Source: Thalassospira indica
Lineage (GTDB): Bacteria > Pseudomonadota > Alphaproteobacteria > Rhodospirillales > Thalassospiraceae
NCBI RefSeq assembly: GCF_003403095.1
Contig: NZ_CP031555.1
Location: forward strand, 2,770,001 to 2,834,000
Direction of reading: 5' to 3'
Length of the DNA stretch: 64,000 bases
The position numbers were made by a program, and so were the translations under genes. Positions 29,528 through 39,197 of this stretch are shown here, in pieces; position 1 is the first letter of the stretch; every line of letters begins with the position of its first letter. Below the pieces are notes generated by a model that saw nothing but the letters and a program-made list of their open reading frames with translations, was not told the origin of the DNA and did no database searches.

Positions 29528-30853
29528 TCAGGCGCTGAGCTGATTAAGCGCCGCTTCAAAGGTGACTTCGGTTTTCTCACCCGATTTGCGGTTCTTAAGC
29601 TCGACAACACCGTTCTTGAGGCCTTTGGGGCCAATGACGATCTGCCAAGGCAAACCGATCAGATCCATATCGGCAAATTTACCACCGGCCCGAATGTCGC
29701 GGTCATCATAAAGGACCTCGATCCCGGCATTGGTCAGCTTGGCATAGGCATCTTCACAGGCCGCATCGCATTCATCATCACCGGTACGCAGGTTGATCAG
29801 ACCAACCTTGTACGGCGCGACAGATTCCGGCCAGATGATGCCGTTTTCATCGTGGGATGCTTCGATCAATGCACCGACAAGGCGCGAAACACCAATGCCG
29901 TATGAGCCCATCTGAACCGGAACTTCGGCGCCATCCGGGCCAAGGACGGTTGCGCCCATCGGTTCGGAATATTTGGTACCGAAGTGGAAGATGTGACCGA
30001 CTTCGATGCCGCGCGTGGTGACAAGATCATCACCAAGGGCCGTTACGGCCTCGTTGCTGGCATCGTGCATTTCTTCGGTCGCGGCGTAATCTTCAAGCGT
30101 GCCCTGTACCCAGTTTTCAAGGCCGGTACGATCATTGAGATCAACACCCTTGCCGGTCAGGTCCTTGTCCAGCCACTTCTTGTCGCAGAACACTTCACTT
30201 TCGCCGGTATCGGCCAGAATGATGAATTCGTGGCTAAGATCACCACCGATCGGGCCGGTATCGGCCACCATCGGGATCGCCTTGACACCCAGACGGGTGA
30301 AGGTCCGGCAATAGGCCAGGAAGATCTTGTTATAGGTGTGACGCGCGCTTTCGTAATCGATATCGAACGAATAAGCGTCTTTCATGTAGAATTCACGACC
30401 CCGCATCACGCCGAAGCGCGGGCGGATTTCGTCGCGGAATTTCCACTGGATATGATAAAGCAGCTGCGGCAGCTGTTTATAAGAGCGCACATCCTTGCGG
30501 AAAATGTCGGTGATCGCTTCTTCGTTGGTCGGACCAAACAGCATCTTGCGATCATGACGGTCGGTGATGCGCAGCATCTCAAGACCGTAATCATCATAAC
30601 GACCACTTTCCTGCCACAGCTCGGCCGGTTGAATGGTTGGCATCAGAAGCTCGTTAAAGCCGATCTTGTCCTGTTCTTCGCGAACGATCTGTTCGATCTT
30701 TTTAAGAACACGGTGGCCGAGTGGCAGCCAGGAATAGATCCCTGCGGTGAGCTGACGCACCATACCGGCGCGGAGCATCAGACGATGGGACGCAATCTGG
30801 GCTTCCGAAGGGGTTTCCTTCAGGGTCGGCAGAAAGAACTGGGAAAGACGCAT
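29528..30853 (-). CDS. proS: Proline--tRNA ligase (short alphaproteobacterial type)
   Basis: Class II synthetase charging tRNA-Pro. Motif 1 is in [28 protein letters not shown], motif 2 in the [26 protein letters not shown] region, motif 3 in [16 protein letters not shown]. At 441 aa it lacks the 180-residue editing insertion of E. coli ProRS, as in other alphaproteobacterial and mitochondrial-type enzymes, so alanine mischarging must be cleared by separate editing factors if at all. I chose the ATG at 30853, since [13 protein letters not shown] is the family N-terminus. Confidence 0.96.
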   Translation of the reverse strand: MRLSQFFLPTLKETPSEAQIASHRLMLRAGMVRQLTAGIYSWLPLGHRVLKKIEQIVREEQDKIGFNELLMPTIQPAELWQESGRYDDYGLEMLRITDRHDRKMLFGPTNEEAITDIFRKDVRSYKQLPQLLYHIQWKFRDEIRPRFGVMRGREFYMKDAYSFDIDYESARHTYNKIFLAYCRTFTRLGVKAIPMVADTGPIGGDLSHEFIILADTGESEVFCDKKWLDKDLTGKGVDLNDRTGLENWVQGTLEDYAATEEMHDASNEAVTALGDDLVTTRGIEVGHIFHFGTKYSEPMGATVLGPDGAEVPVQMGSYGIGVSRLVGALIEASHDENGIIWPESVAPYKVGLINLRTGDDECDAACEDAYAKLTNAGIEVLYDDRDIRAGGKFADMDLIGLPWQIVIGPKGLKNGVVELKNRKSGEKTEVTFEAALNQLSA

Positions 30854-31003
30854 CAATGCCTCGTGATGATCAGATCTGAATATTTGGGTCTGTAATAACC
30901 TTGCCCGGAAAATGCGACAGCAGCGCCCGAAACGCAAGCCGGAACTTGCTTTATATCATCGATGGCTGGTTAAGCGCCAAAGATGGCAAAACAACGACGG
31001 CAA

Positions 31004-31561
31004 TCAGCGAAAGCCCGCCTTGCGGCATGCATCAATCAGTTCAGCGTTATTGGCATCATCGCCAAGCGGTTGATCATTGAAATAAACCCGCCCGTTGCGA
31101 TAGGTGATCCTGCCGATATTCTGTTCGCCGCTGACCCCGTCCGGCACGGTGATCCCGGAATATTTAAAGAAGTCGATGGTGACCGGGAATTCGATTTCCT
31201 TGGGCAGCGACTTCAAGATGTTGCTGCCCCCATTCAAATCGGCCGGGGCAACCACATTGCCGCGCACATCAACACCCGGTTTGTACGCCACATCGTCGTC
31301 GGGCACATGCGTGACCAATTCCTTGCAGGCAGAGCGCGTGACGATGATCGTTGGTGCCGGTGCCTCACTTGTTGCTGCAGCATCATCCGCAGCACCGCCA
31401 TCCGTTTGTTCTGTTGCAGAGGGGAATGGGGATTCGTCCTGCGCCTTGGCCGTGATGAGTGGGGACACCATCAGCATCACTGCGGTCACAGGCGCCAATA
31501 GTCTGATTTTATGACCAAATCCGGCTTTTGAGATAGATTGGACCAATGAAAACTGGGGCAT
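31004..31561 (-). CDS. Exported protein of unknown function
   Basis: I do not recognise this 185-aa protein. Residues 1-40 look like a signal peptide: positively charged start, hydrophobic core LLAPVTAVMLMVSPLITA, then AKAQ as a likely cleavage site. A low-complexity Ala/Asp/Glu region (about 41-67) follows, then a compact domain with one conserved-looking Cys (TRSACKELVTHVPDDDVAYKPGVDVRGNVVAPADLNGG) and a C-terminal Cys (LIDACRKAGFR). The two cysteines could form a disulfide in the periplasm. It is followed by proS 150 bp downstream and preceded by a 437-bp gene-free region. No strong ribosome site is visible at the ATG. Confidence 0.65.
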   Translation of the reverse strand: MPQFSLVQSISKAGFGHKIRLLAPVTAVMLMVSPLITAKAQDESPFPSATEQTDGGAADDAAATSEAPAPTIIVTRSACKELVTHVPDDDVAYKPGVDVRGNVVAPADLNGGSNILKSLPKEIEFPVTIDFFKYSGITVPDGVSGEQNIGRITYRNGRVYFNDQPLGDDANNAELIDACRKAGFR

Positions 31562-31679
31562 GATTTAGTTTCGTCCTATCTGTGTGCAGTGCAGCAACGA
31601 TTCATTTGTGAAGTTTGGTCAAAACATCTTGCATAAAAACGAAACATGTGGCTTTTTAGTCGTCCGCTAACGGCGCAAG

Positions 31680-31878
31680 ATCGTTGCGGTAGGCGTATCG
31701 CAGCCGCTCATAATATTGCGGGAGGCTTTGTTCCCAATAAGCATACAAGAAGCAGGCGCGACGTCGAAATAAAACCTGTGCATAAGCCCAGGTCTTAGGA
31801 GGAAGTATAAAAAGATTACGGGAAAACAGCTATAAAAATAGCGTCTTAGCAAGATCCTTGTGATCTTGCTTTTTTTTT
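31680..31878 (+). ncRNA. Candidate small RNA ending at an orphan terminator
   Basis: Plus-strand stretch with hairpins GCGG...CCGC (31686-31689 with 31704-31707, inner GCG/CGC), ATT/GGG bulged stem (31715-31736) and ACCTG-GC / GC-CAGGT (31774-31793), ending at a strong terminator. No plus-strand gene lies upstream for over 20 kb. The 5' end is not defined, no clear promoter is seen and I could not match it to 6S, SRP or tmRNA. Confidence 0.25.
31849..31878 (+). terminator. Strong plus-strand terminator without an annotated gene
   Basis: Perfect 8-bp stem GCAAGATC (31849-31856) and GATCTTGC (31862-31869), 5-base loop, then nine T residues (31870-31878). The minus strand lacks a T-run after the stem, so it works for the plus strand only. 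Confidence 0.8.
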
Positions 31879-31943
31879 GCCCCTGCCCCAATCGACGCGC
31901 CAAGCCATGATTTTTCTGCAGGGCTCACGACGCACCAAACGAC

Positions 31944-31973
31944 AAAACCCCGCACAAAATGTTGCGGGGTTTT
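31944..31973 (-). terminator. Terminator of the DUF1467 gene
   Basis: Eleven-base perfect stem AAAACCCCGCA (31944-31954) and TGCGGGGTTTT (31963-31973). T-runs exist on both strands, so it is bidirectional; it lies 26 bp after the end of the 31999-32238 gene. Confidence 0.85.
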
Positions 31974-31998
31974 ATGTTTCCGGATTGGGTGAAGCGCC

Positions 31999-32238
31999 TT
32001 ATTGCGGCGGTCGAACTTCGATCATGCCGCTGGTGATGACAAACAATGCGACCACCCACAGGATTGCCGAAATCAGACTGGTGGCGAGGATCTTTTTCCA
32101 CATATGCGGTTTTTCCGGTGCGCCACTGTCATGGCCCGGTTCAACATTTTCGACCCGCTTCACGCCGACCGGCAGCACCATGAACAGAACCAGCCACCAG
32201 ATAACGATGTAAACAAGAAGTCCGGAAAACCAGTTCAT
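31999..32238 (-). CDS. DUF1467 family small membrane protein
   Basis: A 79-aa protein with two membrane helices: residues about 4-24 (FSGLLVYIVIWWLVLFMVLPVGV) and 50-70 (KILATSLISAILWVVALFVITSG), joined by a short charged loop (KRVENVEPGHDSGAPEKPHMWKK). This is the pattern of the DUF1467 family, which in alphaproteobacteria regularly sits next to mce and near proS. Function unknown. It is 126 bp downstream of mce, across a terminator-like hairpin, and could have its own promoter there. Confidence 0.85.
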   Translation of the reverse strand: MNWFSGLLVYIVIWWLVLFMVLPVGVKRVENVEPGHDSGAPEKPHMWKKILATSLISAILWVVALFVITSGMIEVRPPQ

Positions 32239-32287
32239 AGGGGGTGCCTTCAGGTTGGATGCAGCATCTGAATGTTTAAAAGACGAT

Positions 32288-32322
32288 AGAAACGCCCGAC
32301 CTGTTTTGCAAGGCCGGACGTT
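32288..32322 (-). terminator. Terminator after mce
   Basis: Arms 32291-32302 and 32311-32322. As minus-strand RNA all 12 pairs form, including two G-U wobbles, whereas on the plus strand two of them are mismatches. TTTCTAT follows the stem on the minus strand. Confidence 0.65.
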
Positions 32323-32364
32323 GTGAGGCGGATCTCGTGAGGGGCTAAAGCGTTTTGCGTTTAA

Positions 32365-32769
32365 TCAAACCTGTTCGAGTTCGACCAGGGTTCCGTTAAA
32401 GTCCTTGGGATGCAAAAACAGAACCGGCTTGCCATGGGCACCGATCTTGGGTTCACCATCACCCAGAACACGTGCACCACTTGCCTGCAGCTTGTCGCGC
32501 GCAGCCAGAATATCATCGACCTCGTAGCAGACATGATGAATGCCGCCCGACGCGTTCTTTTCAAGGAAACCCTTGATCGGGGAGTTGTCCCCCAACGGAT
32601 AGAGCAGTTCGATCTTGGTATTGGGCAGTTCGACGAACACAACCGTCACGCCGTGATCGGGTTCGTCTTGCGGCTCCGAGACCTTTGCGCCCAGAACATC
32701 GCGATATTGCGCAATCCCGGCCTCAAGGTCCGGCACAGCAATCGCAACGTGGTTCAGCCGTCCAATCAT
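32365..32769 (-). CDS. mce: Methylmalonyl-CoA epimerase
   Basis: Interconverts (S)- and (R)-methylmalonyl-CoA in the route from propionyl-CoA to succinyl-CoA. It is a 134-aa vicinal-oxygen-chelate protein; metal ligands are visible as His7 in RLNHVAIAVPD, His in GGIHHVCYEVDD and the C-terminal Glu in NGTLVELEQV. The mutase is not in the window. The gene follows rnj by 105 bp and precedes a DUF1467 gene, a conserved alphaproteobacterial order. Confidence 0.93.
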   Translation of the reverse strand: MIGRLNHVAIAVPDLEAGIAQYRDVLGAKVSEPQDEPDHGVTVVFVELPNTKIELLYPLGDNSPIKGFLEKNASGGIHHVCYEVDDILAARDKLQASGARVLGDGEPKIGAHGKPVLFLHPKDFNGTLVELEQV

Positions 32770-32873
32770 GGTGTTCTCCTAACGTCTTCAGTCTGCCCGA
32801 TTGACGCCAATCTAGGATAGCTGCGCGTTCAGAGACAACTGCGCTTTTGGTCGAATGCCCGTTACTTGGCGGA

Positions 32874-34550
32874 TCATCCCTGCTCTTTCACGCGCGCCAG
32901 ATGCACTTCAATCAACGGGCGTTTGCCCATACGTTGACGCACCGGACGGCGCAAAGCCTGACGGACAGCAAGGATCACCGTGGCATCGTCCATGACTTCT
33001 TCGTCATTAAGCTGATCAATGCGATTGCCGATTTCAGCTGCAAATTGATCCAGACGGGTTTCTTCGCCGGGCTCGTCAAACAAGCTGGGGGCTGTGATCA
33101 TCGGTTCTTTGACCATTTCGCCAAACTGGTTGAGCACCACGGTCACAAACATCACGCCGTTCCAGACGATGCGATTGCGGTTACGGAAGGTATCGGCATC
33201 GCGTTTAAGCAACCGGCCGCCATCAAGGGCGAGAACGCCGGCCTCTGCCACGCCAATGACGTGGGCATCGCCGGGCGCCAGCCGAATAACCGTGCCGTCA
33301 TGCGGGATGACCTGTTCGGGGATCTGGCATTCCGCACCAAGGGCGGCCTGTTCGCACAGATGGCGGGTTTCGCCATGCACGGGCACCAGGATTTTCGGGC
33401 GGGTCAGCTGATACATTCGCGTCAGGTCTTCACGGCCAGGATGGCCCGATACGTGGATCGGTTCATCACGCGCGGTGATGACTTTGACGCCACGGCGGAT
33501 CAGCAGGTTCTGGATATAGCCGATCGACTTTTCATTGCCCGGAATTTCACGCGCCGAGAACACAACCGTATCGCCCGGATCGAGTTGAACGGTGGGATGA
33601 TCGCCCTTGGCAATGCGCGACAATGCAGCACGTGGTTCGCCCTGTGACCCGGTGCACAGCAAAAGCACCTGATCCTTGGGCACTTCCATCGCATCTTCGT
33701 CGGTCAGAAGGTTCGGATAGCCTTTAAGATAGCCCACTTCGCGCGCGGCCTCTGTTACGCGGTTAAGCGACCGGCCGGCAAGCCCGACACAGCGGCCGTT
33801 TTCGTGGGCGGCTTCGATCACCGACTGCACACGGGCAACGTTGGTGGCAAAGCAGGCAACGGCAATGCGCCCCTGCGGATGTTCGGCGAACAGTTTGGAC
33901 AGGTTCTTGGCAACGTCGCCTTCGGAGCCTGTTTTGCCCTCTGAGAACACATTGGTCGAATCACACACCAGCGCCATGACGCCTTCGTCGCCCAGTGCTT
34001 CGAGCTTTTTGACATCCGATGCCTCGCCAATCTGGGGATCGGGATCGAACTTCCAGTCGCCGGTATGGACAATCAGGCCTTTAGGCGTGCGGATGGCAAG
34101 GGCGTTGGGCTCCAGGATCGAGTGCGTCATGGTGACGAATTCGATATCAAAGCAACCAAGCTGGAACCGCCCGCCCAGTTCGATCACATGGATCGGCACC
34201 TGGTCGGCAAAATCGGTTTCGGACAGCTTGGCCTTAAGAAATTCGGCGGCAAACGGGGTGGCGTAAATCGGGCATTTCAAGCGCGGCCACAGATATGGCA
34301 CCGCGCCCAGGTGATCTTCGTGCGCGTGGGTCAGGACCAAGCCAAGCAGCTTGTCCTTGCGTTCCTCGATAAAGGTCGGGTCGGGCATGACCACATCGAC
34401 GCCCGGCAGGCCTTCCTCGCCGAACGAAACCCCCATATCGACCATCAACCATTGATCGTCATAGCCATAAAGGTTCAGGTTCATGCCAATTTCGCCGGAA
34501 CCTCCGAGCGGCACGAACAAAACGTCATCTTTTGGCAAATACAAATCCAC
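32874..34550 (-). CDS. rnj: Ribonuclease J
   Basis: Metallo-beta-lactamase/beta-CASP nuclease with 5'-to-3' exonuclease and endonuclease activity in rRNA maturation and mRNA decay. The zinc motif HAHEDH falls at residues 75-80; further motifs include GDWKFDPDP, VCDSTNVFSEGKTGSEGDV and SGHPGREDL. I favour a GTG start at 34550 (558 aa): AAGGA lies about ten bases before it and the next residues DLYLPKDDVLFVPLGGSGEIG match the family. An in-frame TTG at 34619 (581 aa) near the coaX stop is the alternative; no in-frame ATG exists before residue 23. Confidence 0.93.
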   Translation of the reverse strand: MDLYLPKDDVLFVPLGGSGEIGMNLNLYGYDDQWLMVDMGVSFGEEGLPGVDVVMPDPTFIEERKDKLLGLVLTHAHEDHLGAVPYLWPRLKCPIYATPFAAEFLKAKLSETDFADQVPIHVIELGGRFQLGCFDIEFVTMTHSILEPNALAIRTPKGLIVHTGDWKFDPDPQIGEASDVKKLEALGDEGVMALVCDSTNVFSEGKTGSEGDVAKNLSKLFAEHPQGRIAVACFATNVARVQSVIEAAHENGRCVGLAGRSLNRVTEAAREVGYLKGYPNLLTDEDAMEVPKDQVLLLCTGSQGEPRAALSRIAKGDHPTVQLDPGDTVVFSAREIPGNEKSIGYIQNLLIRRGVKVITARDEPIHVSGHPGREDLTRMYQLTRPKILVPVHGETRHLCEQAALGAECQIPEQVIPHDGTVIRLAPGDAHVIGVAEAGVLALDGGRLLKRDADTFRNRNRIVWNGVMFVTVVLNQFGEMVKEPMITAPSLFDEPGEETRLDQFAAEIGNRIDQLNDEEVMDDATVILAVRQALRRPVRQRMGKRPLIEVHLARVKEQG

Positions 34551-34623
34551 GGAAGCTATATCCTTTGTTTTCGGCGCATCAATTACATGCGGGATAATCG
34601 TTCCCCTTGCGTCACGCAAGTCT

Positions 34624-35418
34624 TTATCCTGTAGGCCGTTCGGTCTGCTGGCTGTTGCGACGATAGATCATCAACAAACCCAGCATCGTCAGATCACCGT
34701 GCAGATATTCAATTTCATCAACCGCCTTGGTAAAGAGCGGCGCAAGCCCACCGGTTGCCACGACTTTCATCTGGTCGACATTTTGCTGTTGGCGAATACG
34801 CGCAAGCAACCCTTCGATCATCGAGACATAGCCCCAGTAGACCCCCGACTGCATGGCTTCGACCGTGTTCTTGCCCACCACACTGCGCGGGGCTTCAATC
34901 GCGACCATCGGCAACTGGGCAGCCGCCATATGCAGGGCCTTGATCGACAGGTTAACACCCGGCGCAATCACACCGCCAAGGTAATCACCATTGCCATCGA
35001 CAACGTCAAAGGTCGTGGCCGTCCCGAAATCAAGCACCACCAGCGGCCCGCCAAACAGTTCATGGGCAGCAATCGCGTTGACAAGACGGTCAGCGCCCAC
35101 CTCGCTCGGTCGGTCCATGATGATTTTCATATCAAGATTGACCGCAGGATCGCCGACAACCATCGGTTCAACATTGAAATAGCGGCGACACAGGGTCTTG
35201 AGGCTGAATTCAGCAGCCGGAACCACGGTGGCAATAATCGCCCCCGTAATCGCATCCTTGGGCACGCCAGACAGCGTGAAAAGATGGTGCAACCACACGC
35301 CCAACTCGTCCGCGGTGCGTTCGGTGGTGGTGGAACAGCGCCACTGGCCCTTGATGGTATCGCCATCAAAAACCGCAAAGACGATGTTGGTGTTCCCGGC
35401 GTCAATCGCAAGCAACAT
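34624..35418 (-). CDS. coaX: Type III pantothenate kinase
   Basis: First step of coenzyme A synthesis, phosphorylating pantothenate. It belongs to the ASKHA-fold type III family, insensitive to CoA feedback. The N-terminal phosphate-binding strand LLAIDAGNTNIVFAVFDG and the middle DRLVNAIAAHELFGGPLVVLDFGTATTFDVVD block with its catalytic Asp identify it. 264 aa is normal. It is located between birA and rnj. Confidence 0.95.
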   Translation of the reverse strand: MLLAIDAGNTNIVFAVFDGDTIKGQWRCSTTTERTADELGVWLHHLFTLSGVPKDAITGAIIATVVPAAEFSLKTLCRRYFNVEPMVVGDPAVNLDMKIIMDRPSEVGADRLVNAIAAHELFGGPLVVLDFGTATTFDVVDGNGDYLGGVIAPGVNLSIKALHMAAAQLPMVAIEAPRSVVGKNTVEAMQSGVYWGYVSMIEGLLARIRQQQNVDQMKVVATGGLAPLFTKAVDEIEYLHGDLTMLGLLMIYRRNSQQTERPTG

Positions 35419-35461
35419 GATGCTTACAAGCCTCCGCTACAAAGCAAGCTATTTGGTGATA

Positions 35462-36220
35462 TCAGGCGGCAAAGAACACTTCGCCAGCCCCGATGCGGTG
35501 CTCAAAACCGCTGTCTTCTCTTAGGATAAGTTCGCCACCCTCATCAAGCCCGACGAAAGTTCCCTGAAGTTCGCGTTCGGTCAAACGGGCAACAACCGGT
35601 TTGCCAATGCCATATCCGCGCGCCAGCCAGGCTTCGCGGATCGGTGCAAAACCATCCTGTTCCCAGATCGGCAACCAGTGCGCAACACGCGCCACATAGG
35701 TCGTTACCAGATCCGTAACCGAAACCGGGGAGCCCGACGCCGCCAATGAGGTTGCCGGGCGTTCGGCATCGTCGGGGAAAAAGGCGACATTCACCCCTGC
35801 CCCGATCACAAGGTAATCGGTTGCGGCCCCCTGATTGGAGGCACTTTCAAGCAGGATACCGCAAATCTTGCGATCATTGACCATCAGGTCATTGGGCCAT
35901 TTGCAATCCGGGCGGACCATGCCGCCGGTGACGGTTTCAACCGCCTCGGCCATGGCAACAGCAATCAGGAAGGTCAGACGGGCGGCTTCGGCCAGTGAAC
36001 AGGTCGGACGCAGCAACAGCGACGAATACAGATTACCCACCGGTGACGACCAGGCACGGCCACGGCGGCCACGTCCGGAAGTCTGGGTTCTGGCTATAAC
36101 AAGGGCGCCACTTTGGGCGCCCTTGTCTGCGAGGCGCTTGGCCTCTTCATTCGTGCTGTCGACCGCTTCCAGTTCGTGAAGGGTGAAACCTTCGGGAAGA
36201 CGGATCGTTCGCAATGCCAT
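35462..36220 (-). CDS. birA: Biotin--[acetyl-CoA-carboxylase] ligase
   Basis: Attaches biotin to the carrier protein of biotin-dependent carboxylases. The biotinyl-AMP loop is GRGRRGRAWSSPVGNLYSSLLLRP (about residues 50-73), followed by VRPDCKWPNDLMVNDRKICGIL. No N-terminal DNA-binding domain is present, so it is a monofunctional ligase and not a repressor. 252 aa. Two bases separate it from the nuoN stop, so it is co-transcribed with the complex I operon. Confidence 0.94.
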   Translation of the reverse strand: MALRTIRLPEGFTLHELEAVDSTNEEAKRLADKGAQSGALVIARTQTSGRGRRGRAWSSPVGNLYSSLLLRPTCSLAEAARLTFLIAVAMAEAVETVTGGMVRPDCKWPNDLMVNDRKICGILLESASNQGAATDYLVIGAGVNVAFFPDDAERPATSLAASGSPVSVTDLVTTYVARVAHWLPIWEQDGFAPIREAWLARGYGIGKPVVARLTERELQGTFVGLDEGGELILREDSGFEHRIGAGEVFFAA

Positions 36221-36222
36221 TC

Positions 36223-37662
36223 TTACATCCCAAACAGCGATGCCGCGGCAACAGCTGCACTATCCATCAGCGGGTTCGGGAAGAAGACGAAGGCCAGGAT
36301 GATGATCGTGGCAACCGCCATGATGACATTCATCTCGGTACCATTGCGATCAAAGCCTTCGACCGGCTCGTCGAAATACATGACCTTGATGATACGCAGG
36401 TAGTAATAGGCACTGACGACCGAGGTCACGAGGCCAATTACTGCAAGCGTCACAAGACCGGAATCGACGGCTGCCTTGAAGACATAGAACTTGCCAAAGA
36501 AGCCAGCCAGCGGCGGGATACCTGCCATCGAGAACATGAAGATCGCAGTGATCGCAGCCATCAGCGGCTTGGTTTTCGCAAGACCGGCGAGATCGGTGAT
36601 TTCCTCGTTCATGCGGTCGTTACGACGCATGCACAGGATGACGGCAAAGGTGCCAAGGTTCATGACAAGGTAAATACCCAGATAAACCAGAACACCGGTG
36701 ACACCTTCCTGCGTGCCTGCGGCCAGACCGACAAGTGCGAAACCAACGTGACCGATGGACGAATAGGCCATCAGACGTTTGATGTTTTCCTGACGGAGTG
36801 CAGCAAACGAACCAACCGCCATCGACAGGATGGAGATCAGGACAATGATCTGCTGCCAGTCTTCAACAGCACCGCCAAACGGACCAACGGCAACGCGGAT
36901 GAACAGCGCCAGGCCGGCAATCTTCGGGGCAACCGCAAAGAAGGACGTGACCGGGGTCGGCGCACCTTCATAAACGTCCGGGGTCCACATGTGGAACGGA
37001 ACAGCGGAAACCTTGAAGCACAGACCGGCAAAGATGAAGGCCAGACCAACCAGCGCACCCAGCGGCAGTTCACCACCGACAAGCGTATTGCCAAGAACAG
37101 TGAAGTTCGTGGTGCCGGTGAAGCCATAGACCATTGACATGCCATACAGCAGGATACCCGAGGCGATCGAACCGAGGATGAAGTATTTCAGACCCGATTC
37201 CGTCGAACGCACGGTGTCACGGCGGATTGCCGCAACAACATAAAGCGCAAGTGACTGCAGTTCGAGGCCAAGATACAGCGACAGCATATCGGTTGCCGAT
37301 ACCATCGCCATCATGCCAAGGGTGGCAAGAGAGATCAGGATCGGGAACTCGAAGCGTGCCATGTTTTCACGCTCGGCAAAGTTCATGGCCATAATGATAC
37401 CGGTTGCAGAACCGATCAGGATCAGAACCTTGCAGAACTTGGCAAACGGATCAGCGCTGAACTGACCAAAGAATGCCGAACCACCATCACCCATCACCAC
37501 CAGTGCAATGGTAATGACCTGGGCGGCAACTGCCAGCCAGGATACGGTGCGGAAGGATTTGTCCTTGCCGGCGAAAACCCCAAGCATCAACAGCGCCAAG
37601 GCAGAAACTGCCATAAACATTTCGGGCAGCGCGGCCCCGAGGTTGAGCATAGAAACTCCCAT
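36223..37662 (-). CDS. nuoN: NADH-quinone oxidoreductase subunit N
   Basis: Antiporter-like, proton-pumping membrane subunit of complex I with about 14 helices. Family blocks: GLELQSLALYVVAA, GSIASGILLYGMSMVYG, KVSAVPFHMWTPDVYEGAPTPVTSF (with the key Lys/His channel residues). I prefer the ATG at 37662 (479 aa, MGVSMLNLG), with GAGGGG seven bases upstream; an ATG six bases earlier (37668) sits too close to that site, and a TTG at 37677 overlaps the nuoM stop. Confidence 0.94.
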   Translation of the reverse strand: MGVSMLNLGAALPEMFMAVSALALLMLGVFAGKDKSFRTVSWLAVAAQVITIALVVMGDGGSAFFGQFSADPFAKFCKVLILIGSATGIIMAMNFAERENMARFEFPILISLATLGMMAMVSATDMLSLYLGLELQSLALYVVAAIRRDTVRSTESGLKYFILGSIASGILLYGMSMVYGFTGTTNFTVLGNTLVGGELPLGALVGLAFIFAGLCFKVSAVPFHMWTPDVYEGAPTPVTSFFAVAPKIAGLALFIRVAVGPFGGAVEDWQQIIVLISILSMAVGSFAALRQENIKRLMAYSSIGHVGFALVGLAAGTQEGVTGVLVYLGIYLVMNLGTFAVILCMRRNDRMNEEITDLAGLAKTKPLMAAITAIFMFSMAGIPPLAGFFGKFYVFKAAVDSGLVTLAVIGLVTSVVSAYYYLRIIKVMYFDEPVEGFDRNGTEMNVIMAVATIIILAFVFFPNPLMDSAAVAAASLFGM

Positions 37663-37673
37663 GTTCATTCCCC

Positions 37674-39191
37674 TCAATTCGCAGCCAGCTGGGCGGCTTG
37701 TGCCGCTGCAGCCTGGGCCGTTTCGACCTGGTTGACGAGGTTCTCAACCGAGACATGCATGATGTCGAGGAAGGAGACCGGATAGACCCCCATCCACAGA
37801 ACGATGATCACCAGCGGTGCAAAGATAATCCATTCACGCGGGCTCAGATCGAGGATGGTTTTCAGGTTCTCTTTGGTGAGTGCCCCGAAAATAATCCGGC
37901 GATAGAGATACAGCGCATAGGCCGCACCAAGGATCAGACCGGTTGCCGCAAAGAAGGCGACCCAGGTGTTGGCTTCGAACGCACCGAGAAGTGCGAGGAT
38001 TTCGCCAACGAACCCACCCGTCCCCGGCAGACCAACCGATGCCATGGTGAAGAACATGAAGATCAGTGCGTAGCTCGGCATACGGTGGACAAGACCACCA
38101 TAGGCGTCGATTTCACGGGTATGGATACGGTCATAGACCACACCGACACACAGGAAGAGTGCACCGGAAACCACACCGTGGCTGAGCATCTGGAAGATCG
38201 AACCTTCGATACCATGCTGGTTAAAGGTGAATGCACCGATGGTAACAATCCCCATATGGGCGACCGACGAATATGCAATCAGCTTTTTCATGTCCTGCTG
38301 CGCAAGGGCGACCAGCGACGTATAGATGATTGCAACAATCGACAGCGTGAAGACGAGCGGTGCGAAGGTTTCAGATGCCAGCGGCATCATCGGCAGCGAG
38401 AAACGCAGGAAACCGTAACCACCCATTTTCAACAGCACGCCAGCCAGGATCACAGAACCAGCCGTCGGTGCCTCAACGTGGGCATCAGGCAGCCAGGTAT
38501 GGACCGGCCACATCGGCACCTTGACGGCGAACGATGCAAAGAAGGCCAGCCACAGCCAGAGCTGCATATTATAATCGAAGCCGTATTCCATCAGGGTCGG
38601 GATATCGGTGGTGCCCGCTTCGAAATACATCGCAAGCAGTGCCACCAGCATCAGGACCGAACCAAGAAGGGTATAAAGGAACAGCTTGAATGCCGCATAG
38701 ACGCGACGCTGACCACCCCAGACGCCGATGATGATGAACATCGGGATCAGGACGCCTTCGAAGAACAGATAGAACAGCAGACCGTCAAGGGCACTGAACA
38801 TACCGACCATCATCGTTTCAAGAACGAGGAAGGCGATCATGTATTCCTTCACGCGCTTCTGGATGGCTTCCCATGCCGACAGGATACAAATCGGTGTGAG
38901 GAAGGTCGCAAGCAGGACGAAGAGAACGGAAATACCGTCAACGCCCATGTGATAGGAAATGTTCAGACCCGGCATCCAGTCCGCCTGTTCGACGAACTGG
39001 AAATCTGCGGTCGTTGCATCGAAGTTCACCCACAGCATCAAGGATACGAGGAACGTGAACCCCGAGGTCCAAAGCGCAACCCAACGGGAATTGCGGGCAA
39101 CAGTCGCCTCTTCACCATTGATCAGCAGCAGCAGGGCTGCACCGACCAGTGGCAGGAAAGTGACGATCGAAAGAATTGGCCAATCACTCAT
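37674..39191 (-). CDS. nuoM: NADH-quinone oxidoreductase subunit M
   Basis: Second antiporter-like proton-pumping subunit of complex I. Motifs of the family are [59 protein letters not shown] (central channel region) and [13 protein letters not shown]. 505 aa with about 14 helices. Six bases separate nuoL and nuoM. Confidence 0.96.
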   Translation of the reverse strand: MSDWPILSIVTFLPLVGAALLLLINGEEATVARNSRWVALWTSGFTFLVSLMLWVNFDATTADFQFVEQADWMPGLNISYHMGVDGISVLFVLLATFLTPICILSAWEAIQKRVKEYMIAFLVLETMMVGMFSALDGLLFYLFFEGVLIPMFIIIGVWGGQRRVYAAFKLFLYTLLGSVLMLVALLAMYFEAGTTDIPTLMEYGFDYNMQLWLWLAFFASFAVKVPMWPVHTWLPDAHVEAPTAGSVILAGVLLKMGGYGFLRFSLPMMPLASETFAPLVFTLSIVAIIYTSLVALAQQDMKKLIAYSSVAHMGIVTIGAFTFNQHGIEGSIFQMLSHGVVSGALFLCVGVVYDRIHTREIDAYGGLVHRMPSYALIFMFFTMASVGLPGTGGFVGEILALLGAFEANTWVAFFAATGLILGAAYALYLYRRIIFGALTKENLKTILDLSPREWIIFAPLVIIVLWMGVYPVSFLDIMHVSVENLVNQVETAQAAAAQAAQLAAN

Positions 39192-39197
39192 CGCCCG

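Larger units (their letters stand above)
31562..31998. other. 437-bp gene-free interval with hairpins and two terminators
   Basis: No credible gene. It holds the upstream region of the exported-protein gene, several hairpins on the plus strand (31686-31707, 31715-31736, 31774-31793), an orphan plus-strand terminator at 31849-31878 and the DUF1467 gene terminator at 31944-31973. Confidence 0.75.

Noticed and set aside
31667..31903. 78-codon minus-strand frame before the DUF1467 terminator region
   Set aside because: Spans a strong plus-strand terminator and hairpins, has no ribosome site I trust and no family features.
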